Notes: generated by a model not told the origin, from the sequence alone. A stretch of DNA of 64,000 bases from Thelephora terrestris (GCA_015956445.1 WIUZ02000006.1:248001-312000), one strand, 5' to 3'. Positions 20,717 to 32,451 are shown, counted from the first letter of the stretch. Translations and numbers: made by a program.

Positions 20717-23700
20717 GCGATTCTATGAGCCCCTCCCAACCACGTTTCAGTCATAGCGAAGCGTCTGGTCCCCTCCTAGAATCGTCGCGATCTTTCGGCT
20801 TCCTGCAGGCTCTCGATAGCAGAACTCCTCCCTCCTCTCAGCGATCATATAATCAGTTTTCATGCATGTCTCCCACGTTGCCTCTCTCCTCATATGCACC
20901 ACCATCGGCATCGTTTTCTGGCTCTTGTCTCCCTTTCTTTCCCGACCCTGTTCCTTCGTTTTCTTCAGATGTCTTGCCTTCGCCTCCCGGTCCTTCTCCT
21001 ACTTCCCGTTCCTTTTCGCGACTTGTTCCCGACCCTTTTGACTGTACTAATATTTCTTTGGACTCTTGTACTTCTTTGGACTTGGCACTTACTTTAGATT
21101 CTGACAATCAATCGTTTTCCTCTTATTCTGCGCATGACTTAAGTTCTCCCTCTTTGTTCTCCACAAGCCAGTTTGTTTCTCCCAACGTCTACTCCACTTC
21201 TTCTTGCTTTTCATTCTACGAACAGCCTTCTTTTGACATCTCCCCTCCCTTTTCTCCCGACGTTATTTCTACTCCCATTGGCTCATTCCCTATTGTACCT
21301 TCACCCTCCCGCACTATTCCCCTCCCTTCTCGACAGGTTCCCGATTTTAGATCTAGATTCCCTTCTCCATCTTCTCTTTGTAGTACTGGCCCTATTGTTT
21401 CCTCCACATCTTCCACTTCAGTAGATTTCTATAGTTCTCTCACCTCCTTCTTCACCTCCTTCCCCTCCATGGATCGTCGTGACGCCTTCCTGTCTTTTGC
21501 CGCCCTCCGTAACGCCATCCCGCCATCCCCTACAAATCCCTACACACCTCTCCAGCTTGCTAGCGTCTGGCTTACTGAGCACTTCACTCAGAGCCCCTTC
21601 CTGGATCTAGGTTCTGATGGCGACTTCGAATCCCTTCTCTACAAGAAGGTGGCAAACAAGACTAGGCCGGTAGCGACGACCCTGCCAGAGAACTTCCGGA
21701 TTGTCCGCCACGAGCATCCCGATCCCCTCGCGAATCTCCTCCCTCTCCCTTCTCATCCTCCCGACTTCATCCCGACGGGGAGATTCACTCGCGAGCGCCG
21801 TGACAAGATGGACATCGGGAAGGATCTTCTCTGGCCTGAAGAGATCAAACTAGCTGAGTGGATTGTTGCCCAGCATCACGCAGCTTTCGCCTGGACTGAC
21901 GAGGAACGAGGTGCCTTTGATCCCCAGTACTTCGCGCCCATCGAGATCCCTCATATCTCGCATGTTCCGTGGGTTCTGAAGCAAGGTCCTATTCCTCGTG
22001 GCATCCTTCAGGAGGTCATCAGGATCATCGAGGACAAGTGGCGGTCGGGTGTCTATGAACCCTCCTCTTCGTCCTACAATTCCCGATGGTTTTGTGTCTT
22101 CAAGAAGGATGGCAAGTCCCTCCGCCTAGTCCACTCTCTGGAGCCGTTGAACGCAGTCACTGTTCGCAATGCCGCGATGCCTCCCTACACCGAGATCGTT
22201 GCAGAGGACTTTGCTGCGCGATCTATCTACACCACTCTCGACCTCTATGTTTCCTTCGATCAACGCCAGCTTCACGAGAGGTCTCGTGACATGACTACCT
22301 TCAACACTCCTCTGGGTTCCTTCAGGCTCACCGTTCTCCCGATGGGCTGGACGAACTCTCCCGCCGTTCTTCAGGGTGACGTCACTCACATCCTAAGACC
22401 CGAGATTCCTCACTGGACTCAACCCTTTGCTGATGACGTCCCTATCAAAGGTCCTAAGTCTCGCTACGAGCTTCCCGACGGTTCTTACGAGACCGTTCCC
22501 GACAATCCCAATATTCGGCGATTTGTCTGGGAGCATCTCGAGGCTGTCCATCGGATCATCCAGCGAGTAGAGTCCTACGGAGCTACGTTCAGCGGGAAGA
22601 AGGCCTTTATTGGTGTCCCTCGTGCTGATATCCTCGGACATGTTTGTACTTACGAAGGCCGAGTTGCAGATCCTTCGCGCGTGCAGGCTATCCAGGACTG
22701 GCCCATCCCGAAGAGTGTTTCTGAGGTTCGCGCGTTTTTGGGCACTTGTGGAGTTCTCAGGATCTTCATCAAGGGCTACACGCTCGTCGCGAGGCCTCTG
22801 ATCCATCTCACTCGGAAGGGTATCACCTTCGAGATCGGCCCCCAGCAGCTAGAGTCTATGGCGAGACTCAAGGCTACCATCCTCTCCTCTCCCGCCTTGC
22901 GCCCCATCGAGTATGAGTCCGACAGACCAGTTATCCTCGCTGTCGACTCCTGCGCGAACGGTGTAGGGTACATTCTCTTCCAGGTCGGAGAGAATGGGAA
23001 GCGCTATCCCAGCAGGTTCGGTTCTATCACCTTCAACGATCGTGAGTCTCGCTACTCCCAGGCTAAGCTCGAGCTCTACGGCCTCTTTCGCGCTCTCAAG
23101 CACACTCAGATCTTCACCATCGGTGTGCAGAAGTTGGTTGTAGAGATGGACGCGAAGTTCGTCAAAGGAATGATCAACTCCCCCACCTTGCATCCTAACG
23201 ACGCCGTGAACCGCTGGATCTCGGCGATCCTCTTGTTTGACTTCGAGCTTGTCCATGTTCCCGCAGAGAGGCACACAGGAGCTGATGGACTGTCCCGACG
23301 TCCTCGCGCTCCTGAGGATCCTCCTCGCGACGATGGCGACGAGCTCGAGGACTGGATTGACTCGAACACTGGTTTCTATATTGACCTTCACACTCCCTCT
23401 TTTCATGACCCTCTTCTTTCCATAGTGCATTCCTATATTTCGGACTCACCCACTATTCCTTCGTCTGTAGTTCCCGCTTTCATGCTTCCCTCTTGCTCTC
23501 CTACTTCGCTTGCTTCTTCTTATTCCACTTCACATGTTCCTTCCCCTTCTATTCGCTCTCCTTCCCCTCTATCCTCTCCCCCTCTCGAGATTCCTCGCTC
23601 GGTGAAGGCCCTTCGTCGCGATGACAGAGTTTCCCTTATTCGCCAGTTTTTGATCGATCTTTCGCGACCTCCCGATCTTTCTGACGAGCAGTACAGACTC

Positions 23701-25001
23701 TTCATCCGACAAGCCACTGATTACTTTCTTTACGAAGGTAGCCTCTTTCGGAAGCGTCAGTCGGGATCCCCTCAGCTTGTCCCGAAGCCTAGTGAACGCC
23801 TCGAGCTTGTTCGCTATGCTCACGATGTTCTAGGACACAAGGGTATCTTCGCGACGACTCAGTCTCTCTCAGTCCGATTCTGGTGGCCCGAGCTTGCCAA
23901 GGATGTCCGCTGGTATACTAGGACTTGCCACGAGTGTCAGGTGCGACAGACCAAGTACTTTCACATCCCGCCTATCGTCCCGCCTGTCCCCTCGCTCTTC
24001 CGCAAGGCTCACATGGATACCTTCCTCATGCCTCGCGTCGGGAACTATCGCTACGTGGTCCACGCCCGCTGCGCGATGAGTTCTTGGCCTGAGGGACGTG
24101 CTACTACTGCGGACTCTGCTAAGGTCATCTCGACGTTCATCTTCCAGGACATCCTCTGCCGTTGGGGTGGTCTCGATGAGATTGTCACCGACAATGCTGC
24201 TCCCTACATTGCCGCTGTTGATATGCTTGGAGAACAGTATGGGATCCGACACATTAGGATCTCAGGCTACAACTCTCAGGCTAATGGGATTGTTGAGTCA
24301 AGCATTTTGACGTTCGCGAGGCTATCATGAAGACTTGTCAGGGCAACGAGGCCAAGTGGCGCGAGGTTCTCCCGCAGGTTTTCTGGGCTGAGCGTGTTAC
24401 TATCCGCAAGGCTACTGGCTACTCCCCCTACTTCCTGGCTCACGGTGTCCACCCCCTCCTACCATTTGACATCACCGAAGCCACCTACCTAGCCCCTACC
24501 CAAGACTTTGGCATCACTACTGAGGAGTTAGTCGCACTTCGTGCCCAGCAGCTCGCGAAACGTCCCGAAGATCTCGAAGACATGCGTCAGAGGGTTGCGA
24601 AGTCTCGTCGGAAGAATCTGGAGCAGTTCGAACTGCGCCATGGTTCCCGCATCGTTGATTTTGACTTCGAGTCCGGAGCTTTGGTTCTGGTGCGCAACAC
24701 TCGCGTTGAGGAGTCCTTGAATAGGAAAACCAAGCCTCGCTACCTCGGTCCAATGGTCGTTGTGCGCAAGACAAAGGGGACATCATATATCGTGGCCGAA
24801 CTCGATGGAGCACAGTCTCAGCTTCGCGTTGCAGGCTTCCGACTCATCCCCTACTTCCCGCGCACGGCTACCGATATCCCGCTGATCTCTGATCTGGACG
24901 ATGACGAGGACTTCACTTGGGACGATCCCGAGGATGTCCGCTACCTTTCTTCCCTTCCCGACGACCATTCCTATGTTTCCCTATCCCCTCCTTCCCTTTG
25001 A
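20578..25001 (+). pseudogene. LTR element pol: RT, RNase H, integrase
   Basis: A long Ser/Pro-rich N-region precedes the reverse transcriptase (palm motif FADDV). RNase H follows (VDSCANGVGYILF), then integrase with its HHCC zinc domain (HDVLGHKG and CHECQVRQTK), a catalytic core (IVTDNAAPY) and a GPY/F-like C-terminal module ([11 protein letters not shown]). No chromodomain was recognised. As a fossil it looks nearly whole, with about one break. Confidence 0.9.
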
Positions 25002-25385
25002 TTATCACATCCCATCCCTATGTTACGCTATTCCCCTTCCATCCCTCCCGACTCACTGCTATGCCTTTATATCATCCACTTCTACGTCCCGCCCATATTG
25101 TTCCTGACCACGGACTATCCCTCATTGTTTCTTGCTCCATTTATTCGTTCACTCTTCCTATCTACACGACTTTACTCTTTCATTTGGACTTTACTATCGG
25201 ACACTTTCTATATCCACAAAGCACCTCTTCTAGTTAGATTTCCTCTTGTTCCACACTTTTCTATCCCGACTTTTCCCCCTTTCTCACTATCCCTTTCTCT
25301 CGGCCTCCCGAGTTTCTATCAGAAGTCCCAAGGAGACTCCTCTTGCGCCTCAAGACAACCGAGGACGGTTGCTCTCTGAAGTCCC

Positions 25386-25392
25386 AAGGAGA
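25386..25392 (+). other. Short polypurine tract before 3' LTR
   Basis: A purine run, aaggaga, directly precedes the 3' LTR at 25393. It is short for a polypurine tract. The surrounding gaagtcccaaggaga also occurs about 55 bp upstream. Confidence 0.4.
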
Positions 25393-26421
25393 TGTCGTGA
25401 CCGTATTTCGGACACTATCCGGAGTCGCGACCTTCTCTCGACTATCGACAACCGCTGCGCGAGGTCTGGATGACCTCCCTCAGCATTCTCGACTGTCCCG
25501 ACGAGGATTTGCCTGTCCCTTCACTTCGCCACACGTCCCTCTCTCCCTATTCTCCCTCGCGACTTCCCGACGTTTTCCCTTTCGACCTGCGACTTAGACC
25601 TGCGACCTGCGACCTGCGCCCTTCGACCTTAGACCTGCGACCCGCGTTCTCTAGTAGATAGTTTCTCTCAGACTCTTATTCCTTCACACCTCGTCCCGAT
25701 TACGTCCCGACCAGTCCCGATCGTGTCCCGACCATTTCCCGATCCTCCATCACGGCTCTTACCTTTAGCTTTCCTTTCCCTATCTCCGTTTCCTGCGTCC
25801 CGATCACGTCTCGATCGATCGCTTCGCTCTCGACTCTAGGCCTCCCTCTGGTTCGTTTTCCAACCACATTCTTTTCCCTCGCTGTTCCCTTCGATCCCTT
25901 GCCTTCCCTATGTCATAGACGCGTCATTAGGTCTTTTGACATCACTTTGGTTCGTTTCCTTTGGTCCCTTCGTTCTCAGAGCCCCCAGTATTGTATATAA
26001 AGGCCCCTGTATTCGATAGACTCCAGCAATCATTCAGCAGCGTTCCCTCTCTCTCTCTTCCTCTCTCTCTCTCTCTCTTCTGAGGCCTAGCAGCGTTGCT
26101 ACGGTCCTCCCTTCGGTTCCCTCGTCGTCTCGCCCTCGTTCTCGTTGTCCCTCTGGTCTCTCGTGTCCCGCTGGTGTCCCGATTTCTGACTCTGTTGTCC
26201 CGACGTATCCCGACGTTTCCCTTTGTCTGTTATTGGTAGTTTCGTTCTCTGGCTTTCCCGTCGTCCTCTGCCTCGTTCTCCCGTTCTCTTCCTGACTTTC
26301 TCTCTCACCTTTCATTCGCTTCCCGCAGATTCCCTAGAGGCTCGCGCCTCTGAACCGAGGACCCGACCTTCTAACTGCCATCTCTGCCCTCTCGGACTCC
26401 GAAGGCTTTGTGGCTAGTTCA
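25393..26421 (+). repeat. 3' LTR of the Ty3/gypsy element
   Basis: Same length as the 5' LTR (1,029 bp) and, as far as I could compare line by line, identical to it. It is followed by CCGG, then the LINE resumes. Confidence 0.95.
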
Positions 26422-26425
26422 CCGG

Positions 26426-29284
26426 TGACAGAGCAAGAGATCAGTCTCGCTTTCAAAAACCTCTCCAACACGTCCGCACCTGGGATCTCCGGTCTAGGTT
26501 ACAAAGCACTCAAATGGGCCCACTCGAGTCAACCTGACAAACTAAACAGCATCATCAAAGCATCTGTCCAATTAGGGATCCACCACCCCAGATGGAAATG
26601 TTCCCTGGTAGTAGCTATCCCCAAGCCCAAGAGAGACCCATCAGCCCCACGCTCACACCGCCCAATCCAGCTTATCGAATGCCTCGGAAAATTGGTTGAG
26701 AAGATTGTCACAAAAAGACTTCTGTTCGACTCAGGGAAATTCGACCTCATGCCATTCAACCAATTTGGTGGAAGATCAAACGCATCTTGCCTGGATGCAG
26801 GCCTCTCCCTCATTCATGACATCCACACCGGAAGACAACAAGGTCTTGTCTCTTCTTTCCTAGCGATTGACATCAAGGGCTTCTTCGACCACGTCGACCA
26901 CAAGAAGTTGATATCCACCCTCTGGAATAAAGGTTTCCCAAGGGAAATCTGTAAATGGGCTGCCTCATTTCTGACAGACCGCCAAGTACAAATCCGTCTG
27001 GACGAATACCTTTCACCATCATTCCATCTCAAGGTCGGCGTCCCACAGGGCTCACCAGCCTCTCCTGTCCTATCGTGCATCTACGCCTCTGTAGTCCTGG
27101 AAACCATCAACGCCAATCCCATCCTCTCCTCCTCTGGCCTTCCCGTTGCCCCCCGGTCATACATCGACGATGTGGGCTTCCTCGCTATATCCGACTCATT
27201 AGACGAAAACATCATCACCCTCAAAGCCACGTTGGAAAAGGCCGAGTCCCTCTTCCACTCACTGGGCATGCACATTGATCCCGACAAATCAGACCTCATG
27301 CACTTCTCGTGGCGTCAGAAGCACAACTCTTCGCCCTCTTTGTCAACGGTCCTTGAAGGGAAACCTATCACCATCACACCACCCAAATACATCCGATGGC
27401 TCGGCTTCTACCTGGATAGGAAACTTTCCTTCAAAGATCACACCGATATACTCTGCAAAAAAGGGAAGAACATCATCTCCGGCCTTTCCTGTCTAGGCAA
27501 CACCGTCACAGGAATCAACCAGGAACACCTACGTCTCCTCTTCAAAACATGTGTCATCCCAGTCATCACCTACAGTTCCCAACTATGGTACAACCCCCAT
27601 CATCCCAAGAAGACTCTCATCAAGAAGCTCCAGACAGTCCAGAACCTGGGCTTACGAAGGGTCACCGGAGCATTTCGCACCTCACAGACAGAAGCTCTCC
27701 ACTTCGCCTCCTTTATCCCCCCATCGAAGTCACTATCAATAAGTTATTTGAATCCTCGGCAGCAAGACTATTCCGGCTACCGCTTTCATCCGAAGTCTCA
27801 CTCAGACTCCCACCATCATTCATCCCACCCTCCTCCCCACTTCACATCCGAGTCCCGGGAGCCCACCTAGGCCCCAAAACTCACATTCCTTTCATCAGAC
27901 CCCCTTTCCTTCGTGTCAAACCCACGAAGAACCCCCAAAAACATTCCCAGATCACACTCCTCGCCTCCACCCTCCAGCCCGACGCGGAGCGCCAATATCC
28001 CTACCACGACCACTGCGACCCTGCTTCCTTCTGCACCACCTCCCCCATGTTCAGCAATCGGCTCAATATCGACCCAGAAGTATGCGCCAAAGCGGATAGG
28101 AAATCCCTGGTCCACAATCAAAACATCACCTTCACACGCCGAAGACGAGACCCCTCCTGCCTTACCATATTCACCGACGGATCTAGACTCCCCAACAAGA
28201 GGAACACCGGTTACCATACTGGATACGCCGTCACAGGTTATCACCATGCCGTGGGAAAAGGGACGCTCAAGAAATGCTTCTCTGTTTCAAGACCTTATTC
28301 TGACAGGGCGTCGAACTTTGACGCCGAAATGTTCGCCATTTCATGCGGAGCCAGAGGGGCCCTTCAATACATGAAGAACCACCCCGAAATCAACAACATC
28401 AAGATGTACTCGGACAACTCCAGCGCTATTTCTGTCATCTTCGACCCTGCCCCACATCCTTCACAACAGTCCTCTATTGACTTTCGAAACGCCATCTTCG
28501 AGATGTTCACAATCAACCCCGAAATCACCTTTTCACTAGTCTGGACCCCAGGCCACGGAGGATCCAAAGGAATGGACATTGTGGACCGCCTCGCCAAGGC
28601 AGGTGCTAAGTCCAAACTCAAACCTATCCAATCCTTTGCCAGTCTTTCTCACGTCCTATCGGAGATCAGAGAGAAGAACCCCATCAAGAACTGGAAAGAT
28701 CACATCGAGGACCATCCTATAAAAGACGACTCCCTCTTTTTCAAAAACTCCCAAGTTCTACATCCCTCTCTCAAACCACCCAAGTGGTTCAAGAAAGTCA
28801 ACCGTCCCACCACCTCCCGCCTCACCCAGTTCATCACCGGACATGGCTACACAACAGAATATTTCGACCGGTTCAAGATTCCCAATCGAGGAACATGTGA
28901 TTGCAGCAAGACCAACGTTACCTCCTATCCACCAGTCCCCCTTTCGAGAGAACACGCAATCAAGGCATGTCCCCTTTTTGAAGATGCTCGGGGAGTCCTT
29001 CAACGACATGCGCCGCGAGTCACTCATCACAAGTGGCCAACGTCCAATCTCCTCAAAAAGGATTTTCTCGAACACCTCGTCACATTCCTCAATGAATCCG
29101 GCGCTCTTTCCCGGAAGTATTCGACGGCGACAGGAGAGCCCAGACCTAGTCCCAAAAATCGAACCAGTGACTCCCAAAATCCATTGGACCCCAACCACCC
29201 AACCAGAGGATCTAGCCCCACCATTATGGCAACAAACACGACAGAGAATCGACGAATGGAACGACAGATTCAACATCACTCCGG
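26426..29284 (+). pseudogene. LINE ORF2, 3' part: RT, RNase H, C-terminal zinc motif
   Basis: The RT domain begins TEQEISLAFKNL. It has the fingers/palm motifs VVAIPKPKRD, RPIQLIECLGKLVEKI, FLAIDIKGFFDHV, VGVPQGSPASPVLS and the catalytic RSYIDDVGFL. A frame change occurs at a C6 run (27717-27722), where SFIP would lead into PIEVTINKLFE. RNase H follows: LTIFTDGSR, FDAEMFA, MYSDNSSA and WTPGHGG...VDRLAK, giving the expected acidic residues and His. The C-terminal region has CDC...H...C spacing (CDCSKTN, REHAIKACPLF), typical of Tad1/I-type LINEs. The frame is interrupted at 29284 by a solo LTR. Beyond it the same frame would stop at 30602-30604. Confidence 0.88.
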
Positions 29285-30335
29285 TGACATGCCTCCATTC
29301 TCTGGAGTACTCGTCGGCGACATTCCCTACGTCCCTTTCCCTCGGGATGCTTCGCGACGTTTCGCGACGTTTCGCGACGTTTCTATACTCTCTATACCTT
29401 CCTACCCCCCCCCTATGCATCCCTATACTTCCCTACATACCCATATCTCCCTTTACCTCACTACTCCCTTCCCTATACTAACCTACTCGTCCCAATGCTT
29501 CGCGACCTTCCCGATGTTTTAGTATTCTCCCTATCTCTCGCTACCCCCCCCCCCCCGACCTCCCTATATCCCTCCCAACACTACACCATTCGCGACCCCT
29601 CCTATATCTTCTCCCGACTTCCCTATACCTTCGCGATATCTCCCTACACCATTCCCCTCGATCTCTCAATCCCTATGCTCGATCATTCCCTTTTGGTTCA
29701 TTTCTCAACCACATCTCTTTCCTTGGTCGTTCCCTTCAATCCCTCGCCCTCCCTATGTCATAGACTCGTCATTAGGTCTTTTGACATCATTTGGTTCATT
29801 CCCTCTTGCTTCCTACGTTCTCAGAGCCTCCTAGATTAGTATATAAGCCTCTGTATTCGATAGACTCACCAGAGACCAATCCAGGGGACTGATTCCCATG
29901 TTTTCCTCTCCCTATCGTTCTCCTCTCGTCGTCGTCGTCTCCCTATAGTCTCCTGCGTCTTCCCTATCGTTCTCATCGTCATACCTGCGTCCCTGCGTTC
30001 TTGTCGTCGTCTCTAGCTTCCTGTCGTCATCCCGAAGATCCCGACCTCCCGAAGTTCTCGTCGTCGTCCCGAAGTTTTCCCTTGTCGTTCCTTTGTCTGT
30101 TTCATTGATTCCCTTCTGTTGTCTTTAGTTATCTTTAGTTCCCTCTCGATATCTACTTCTCCTTACACATCCCGACGTTCCCGACCTTCCCGACGTTTCA
30201 CTACATTTCCCTACAGTTCCCTACGTGTCCCTACGGAGCTAGGAGGCATCGTACGACCAAGGACCACCTTCATCGACGTTGACAGGGCACCCCATCTTCT
30301 CCCCATCGGACCATAGCCCACATAGCTCCTGTTCA
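29285..30335 (+). repeat. Solo LTR, related gypsy subfamily
   Basis: A 1,051-bp segment starting TGACATGCC and ending CTCCTGTTCA, flanked by CCGG on both sides (29281-29284 and 30336-30339). Its promoter part closely matches the intact element's LTR: ccctatgtcatagac, cgtcattaggtcttttgac, a TATA-like agtatataagc near 29841 and ctgtattcgatagactc. Elsewhere it differs clearly, so it belongs to a separate or older subfamily. No internal region remains. Confidence 0.88.
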
Positions 30336-30360
30336 CCGGTCACGGAGATCGTCAGGAACA

Positions 30361-30965
30361 TGGGTCGAGATCCCTCCGAGTCGGACAACCAACTACAATC
30401 GAACTACCACCACGATCAATTCAGATCGTCACAACCCTTTTTCGACCTGCCCCAACGATCAGCGCCACCCCATCACTCCTCTCGCACGGTCCGACCCCCG
30501 ATCAGACACACGTCCAGGGTCATCCCCAACCATCAACGACCAGTTCAACCGATCCAATCAGAACGGAACGGACTATCTTACAGTCCAAGGACCCCACCAC
30601 CTGATCACCTTATCACTGATCCCATCACCAACCCCGTTCCAGCCCCTTGCCACGACTGCTGCCTAGCAGCCATCAAGAAGCAGAAGAACCCTAGGGTTCC
30701 CATCCACGTCGTCAATGTTTTCCCAGATAACTTGATCGAAAAGTTATTTAAGGAGGCACACGCCAAACGACCGGCTTCCCCCATTCCCAAACCCCCTCCC
30801 TCCCTTTCCCTTTCCTCCATCTCCTCTATCCCCTCAGGAGAACTTCTCTCATTTGCGGGCTTCCTGGTCTCCAAGGAAACCGTGGTCTACGTCGTAGACA
30901 GCCTCCCGCTCGCCCTCACATTTGCATGTTTTGTTTTGTTGGCGATTATTGCTTACAAGATTTGA
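30361..30965 (+). CDS. LINE ORF3 candidate with C-terminal hydrophobic tail
   Basis: A 201-codon ORF in the LINE downstream of the solo LTR, opening MGRDPSESDNQLQ. It overlaps the predicted end of ORF2 (30604) in another frame. The first 90 residues are polar and rich in Pro, Ser, Arg and His. A short Cys/His cluster (PCHDCCLAAIKKQ) is followed by IHVVNVFPDNLIEKLFKEAH. The last 25 or so residues are strongly hydrophobic (LPLALTFACFVLLAIIAYKI) and end at the stop, as in tail-anchored membrane proteins. It is not a shadow of ORF2, whose frame ends inside it. I know no standard LINE protein of this kind, so coding status is uncertain. Confidence 0.45.
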
Positions 30966-31693
30966 CAGCTTTACTTTCTTTTTCCTCCCTTATTTTATCC
31001 CACACTCCTTTATACGCACCTCACCATCACCAACAACCCGCTACCCTCTGGACACCGCAGTGTATAGGGTCCCCTTCTAAGACACATCGGAGACGCAAAT
31101 TGTCTCGTATTTGCGCTTTGCCTCCGCTGACGCTAGGGAGCTTGCACAGCTATTGGCCCCTCATGCCAACCTGCTCCCTCCTGATGCGCCGCTGGACAAG
31201 GATCCACACCCGGTAGCCCGCCCTTATCCCTTGCCTTTCTATGTAACTCCCGAACTTGAGCCTTCATCGGCACCGACACCACCTGCCCCTGACCGAGGGA
31301 CGGCAGGACATACAGGAATTCGACCAATGGAGGATCGTTCCCGCCTATTCTTCCTCATCTCTTGCTTCCTTCCCTCTATGGAACGCACACAATTTTTTCC
31401 CACAACAAACATGCAGGGCCAATGCCCCAAATTTTTTCCACACCCTGCCTCTTTCGCAGAGCATGCCCGAACCGGATTTGTTTTCCTCTATGCCCCTTTT
31501 TCTCTCTTATGTAGCTCTGAACCCCGAATTCGGTAGTTACATGGACTTTCTCTTTTTCCTCCCTACCTCCGCGTAGCTAAAATGGGATGCCTGTCTTTGT
31601 AGGAGTTTGGTATTACTTAGTGTTTTACCACATGTTCTGTCCATACGGATGAGCAGTAGGTTAGGAGTTGCTGTAGCACGTTAAATCAGAATT
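30966..31693 (+). other. LINE 3' region with a coding-like stretch
   Basis: From about 31085 to 31300 one frame reads SETQIVSYLRFASADARELA and onward to LEPSSAPTPPAPD. From about 31300 to 31577 a different frame reads DIQEFDQWRIVPAYSSSSL through SYMDFLFFLPTSA. Both look like protein, but no start codon or splice joins them clearly. It may be a decayed LINE ORF or a captured 3' flank. Confidence 0.3.
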
Positions 31694-31713
31694 AAAAAAA
31701 AAAAAAAAAAAAA

Positions 31714-31728
31714 GGAAGGTTACAGTTC
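31714..31728. repeat. Target-site duplication, right copy (LINE)
   Basis: Exact 15-bp copy of 11833-11847, directly after the poly(A). Confidence 0.93.
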
Positions 31729-32139
31729 CCGGAATCGGTGACACCCCAATCAGCTTCACCGGCAGAACCGATATCGCGCGGTACGTCGGATTCATATTCA
31801 CGAATATGCCAGTGGAGAAACTCGAATGGAAGGTGTTCCGCGTGGAGGGAGAGCGTACGGTCCGTGCGAATCGCGTTCTCGTCACGTCGTCGACAACTGA
31901 AAGCGAAGCGGTTCCGAACACCGTAGACGTTCAATGAAATATTGAGGTCTTATCAAAATAAGGCGGGAAAATCCTTGCAGATCACCCATATTCCCACTTC
32001 TGAGTTGGAGAAACGATCTGACGCCGCTTCTGGAATAGCCCTTCGCCGGGAGAGAGGCGAAGGCCTGGTTGGTGATCCGTTGGATAACGATCTTTATCCC
32101 GGATGGGATCCCAGAAAGGTGTTGGAATATCTCAAATAG
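31714..32139 (+). pseudogene. NmrA-like oxidoreductase, 3' part
   Basis: The host exon resumes with VPGIGDTPISFTGRTDIARY and VGFIFTNMPVEKLEWKVFRV up to 31859. A 67-bp intron (gtccgt...cgtag) follows. The last exon (31927-32139) codes TFNEILRSYQNKAGKSL through PLDNDLYPGWDPRKVLEYLK and stops. This matches the C-terminal half of NmrA-like proteins, including the DIARYV motif. The frame is continuous with the 5' part when the LINE and one duplication copy are disregarded, giving a protein of about 320 residues before insertion. Confidence 0.88.
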
Positions 32140-32451
32140 ACTAGATTTCGTGATACCGCCTCGAAGTTGTATCTTTATCGATACCCCGTCATTAGAATTG
32201 GCCTCGGAGCTCACTTGGCTGGATCGGTTTTAGACACGACCACTTTGTCACCGCCCCAGAGTCGTCAAGGCCACCGCGATGTGGCACCCTGATTTGCTGA
32301 TGTCCATTGCAACCGTAGGGGAAAAAGCGCCCCGGCAAGGTCAGCCTGAACAGGGTTCGGGGAGATGTAAAATTGCCTCCGCGTTCGCTGGGTATGGGCC
32401 CTGCTGAACTTCTGTGCCTGCAATGATGGATGATTTTCATGAAATCGACTG
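32140..32451. other. Intergenic, nothing recognised
   Basis: Short ORFs only, between the NmrA-like stop and the tRNA terminator. Confidence 0.5.

Larger units (their letters stand above)
17167..26421 (+). mobile_element. Ty3/gypsy LTR retrotransposon, young, nearly whole
   Basis: A 9,255-bp element bounded by two 1,029-bp LTRs and inserted in LINE ORF2. It is flanked by CCGG on both sides (17163-17166 and 26422-26425). Order of parts: LTR, primer-binding site, gag with zinc knuckle and aspartic protease, pol with RT, RNase H and integrase, then LTR. This domain order (integrase after RNase H) defines the Ty3/gypsy group. I saw no difference between the two LTRs, so insertion was very recent. 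The coding part looks nearly whole, with about one break. Confidence 0.95.
11848..31713 (+). mobile_element. LINE (non-LTR retrotransposon), nested host of LTR elements
   Basis: Subtracting the two LTR insertions and their duplications leaves a LINE of about 9.55 kb, long for a fungal element. It has a short 5' leader (11848-11928), ORF1 with zinc knuckles, ORF2 with AP-type endonuclease, reverse transcriptase and RNase H, a possible ORF3, a long 3' region and a 20-nt poly(A) at 31694-31713. Presence of RNase H and a C-terminal CCHC-like motif suggests the Tad1/I group. The 5' end looks full length because ORF1 starts 81 bp in. It carries a stop and a frame change in ORF1, one frame change in ORF2, and two LTR insertions in ORF2, so this copy is not autonomous. 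Confidence 0.93.

Noticed and set aside
29285-30335. Solo LTR first read as part of LINE ORF2
   Set aside because: TG...CA ends, CCGG flanks and promoter similarity to the intact LTR show it is an insertion.
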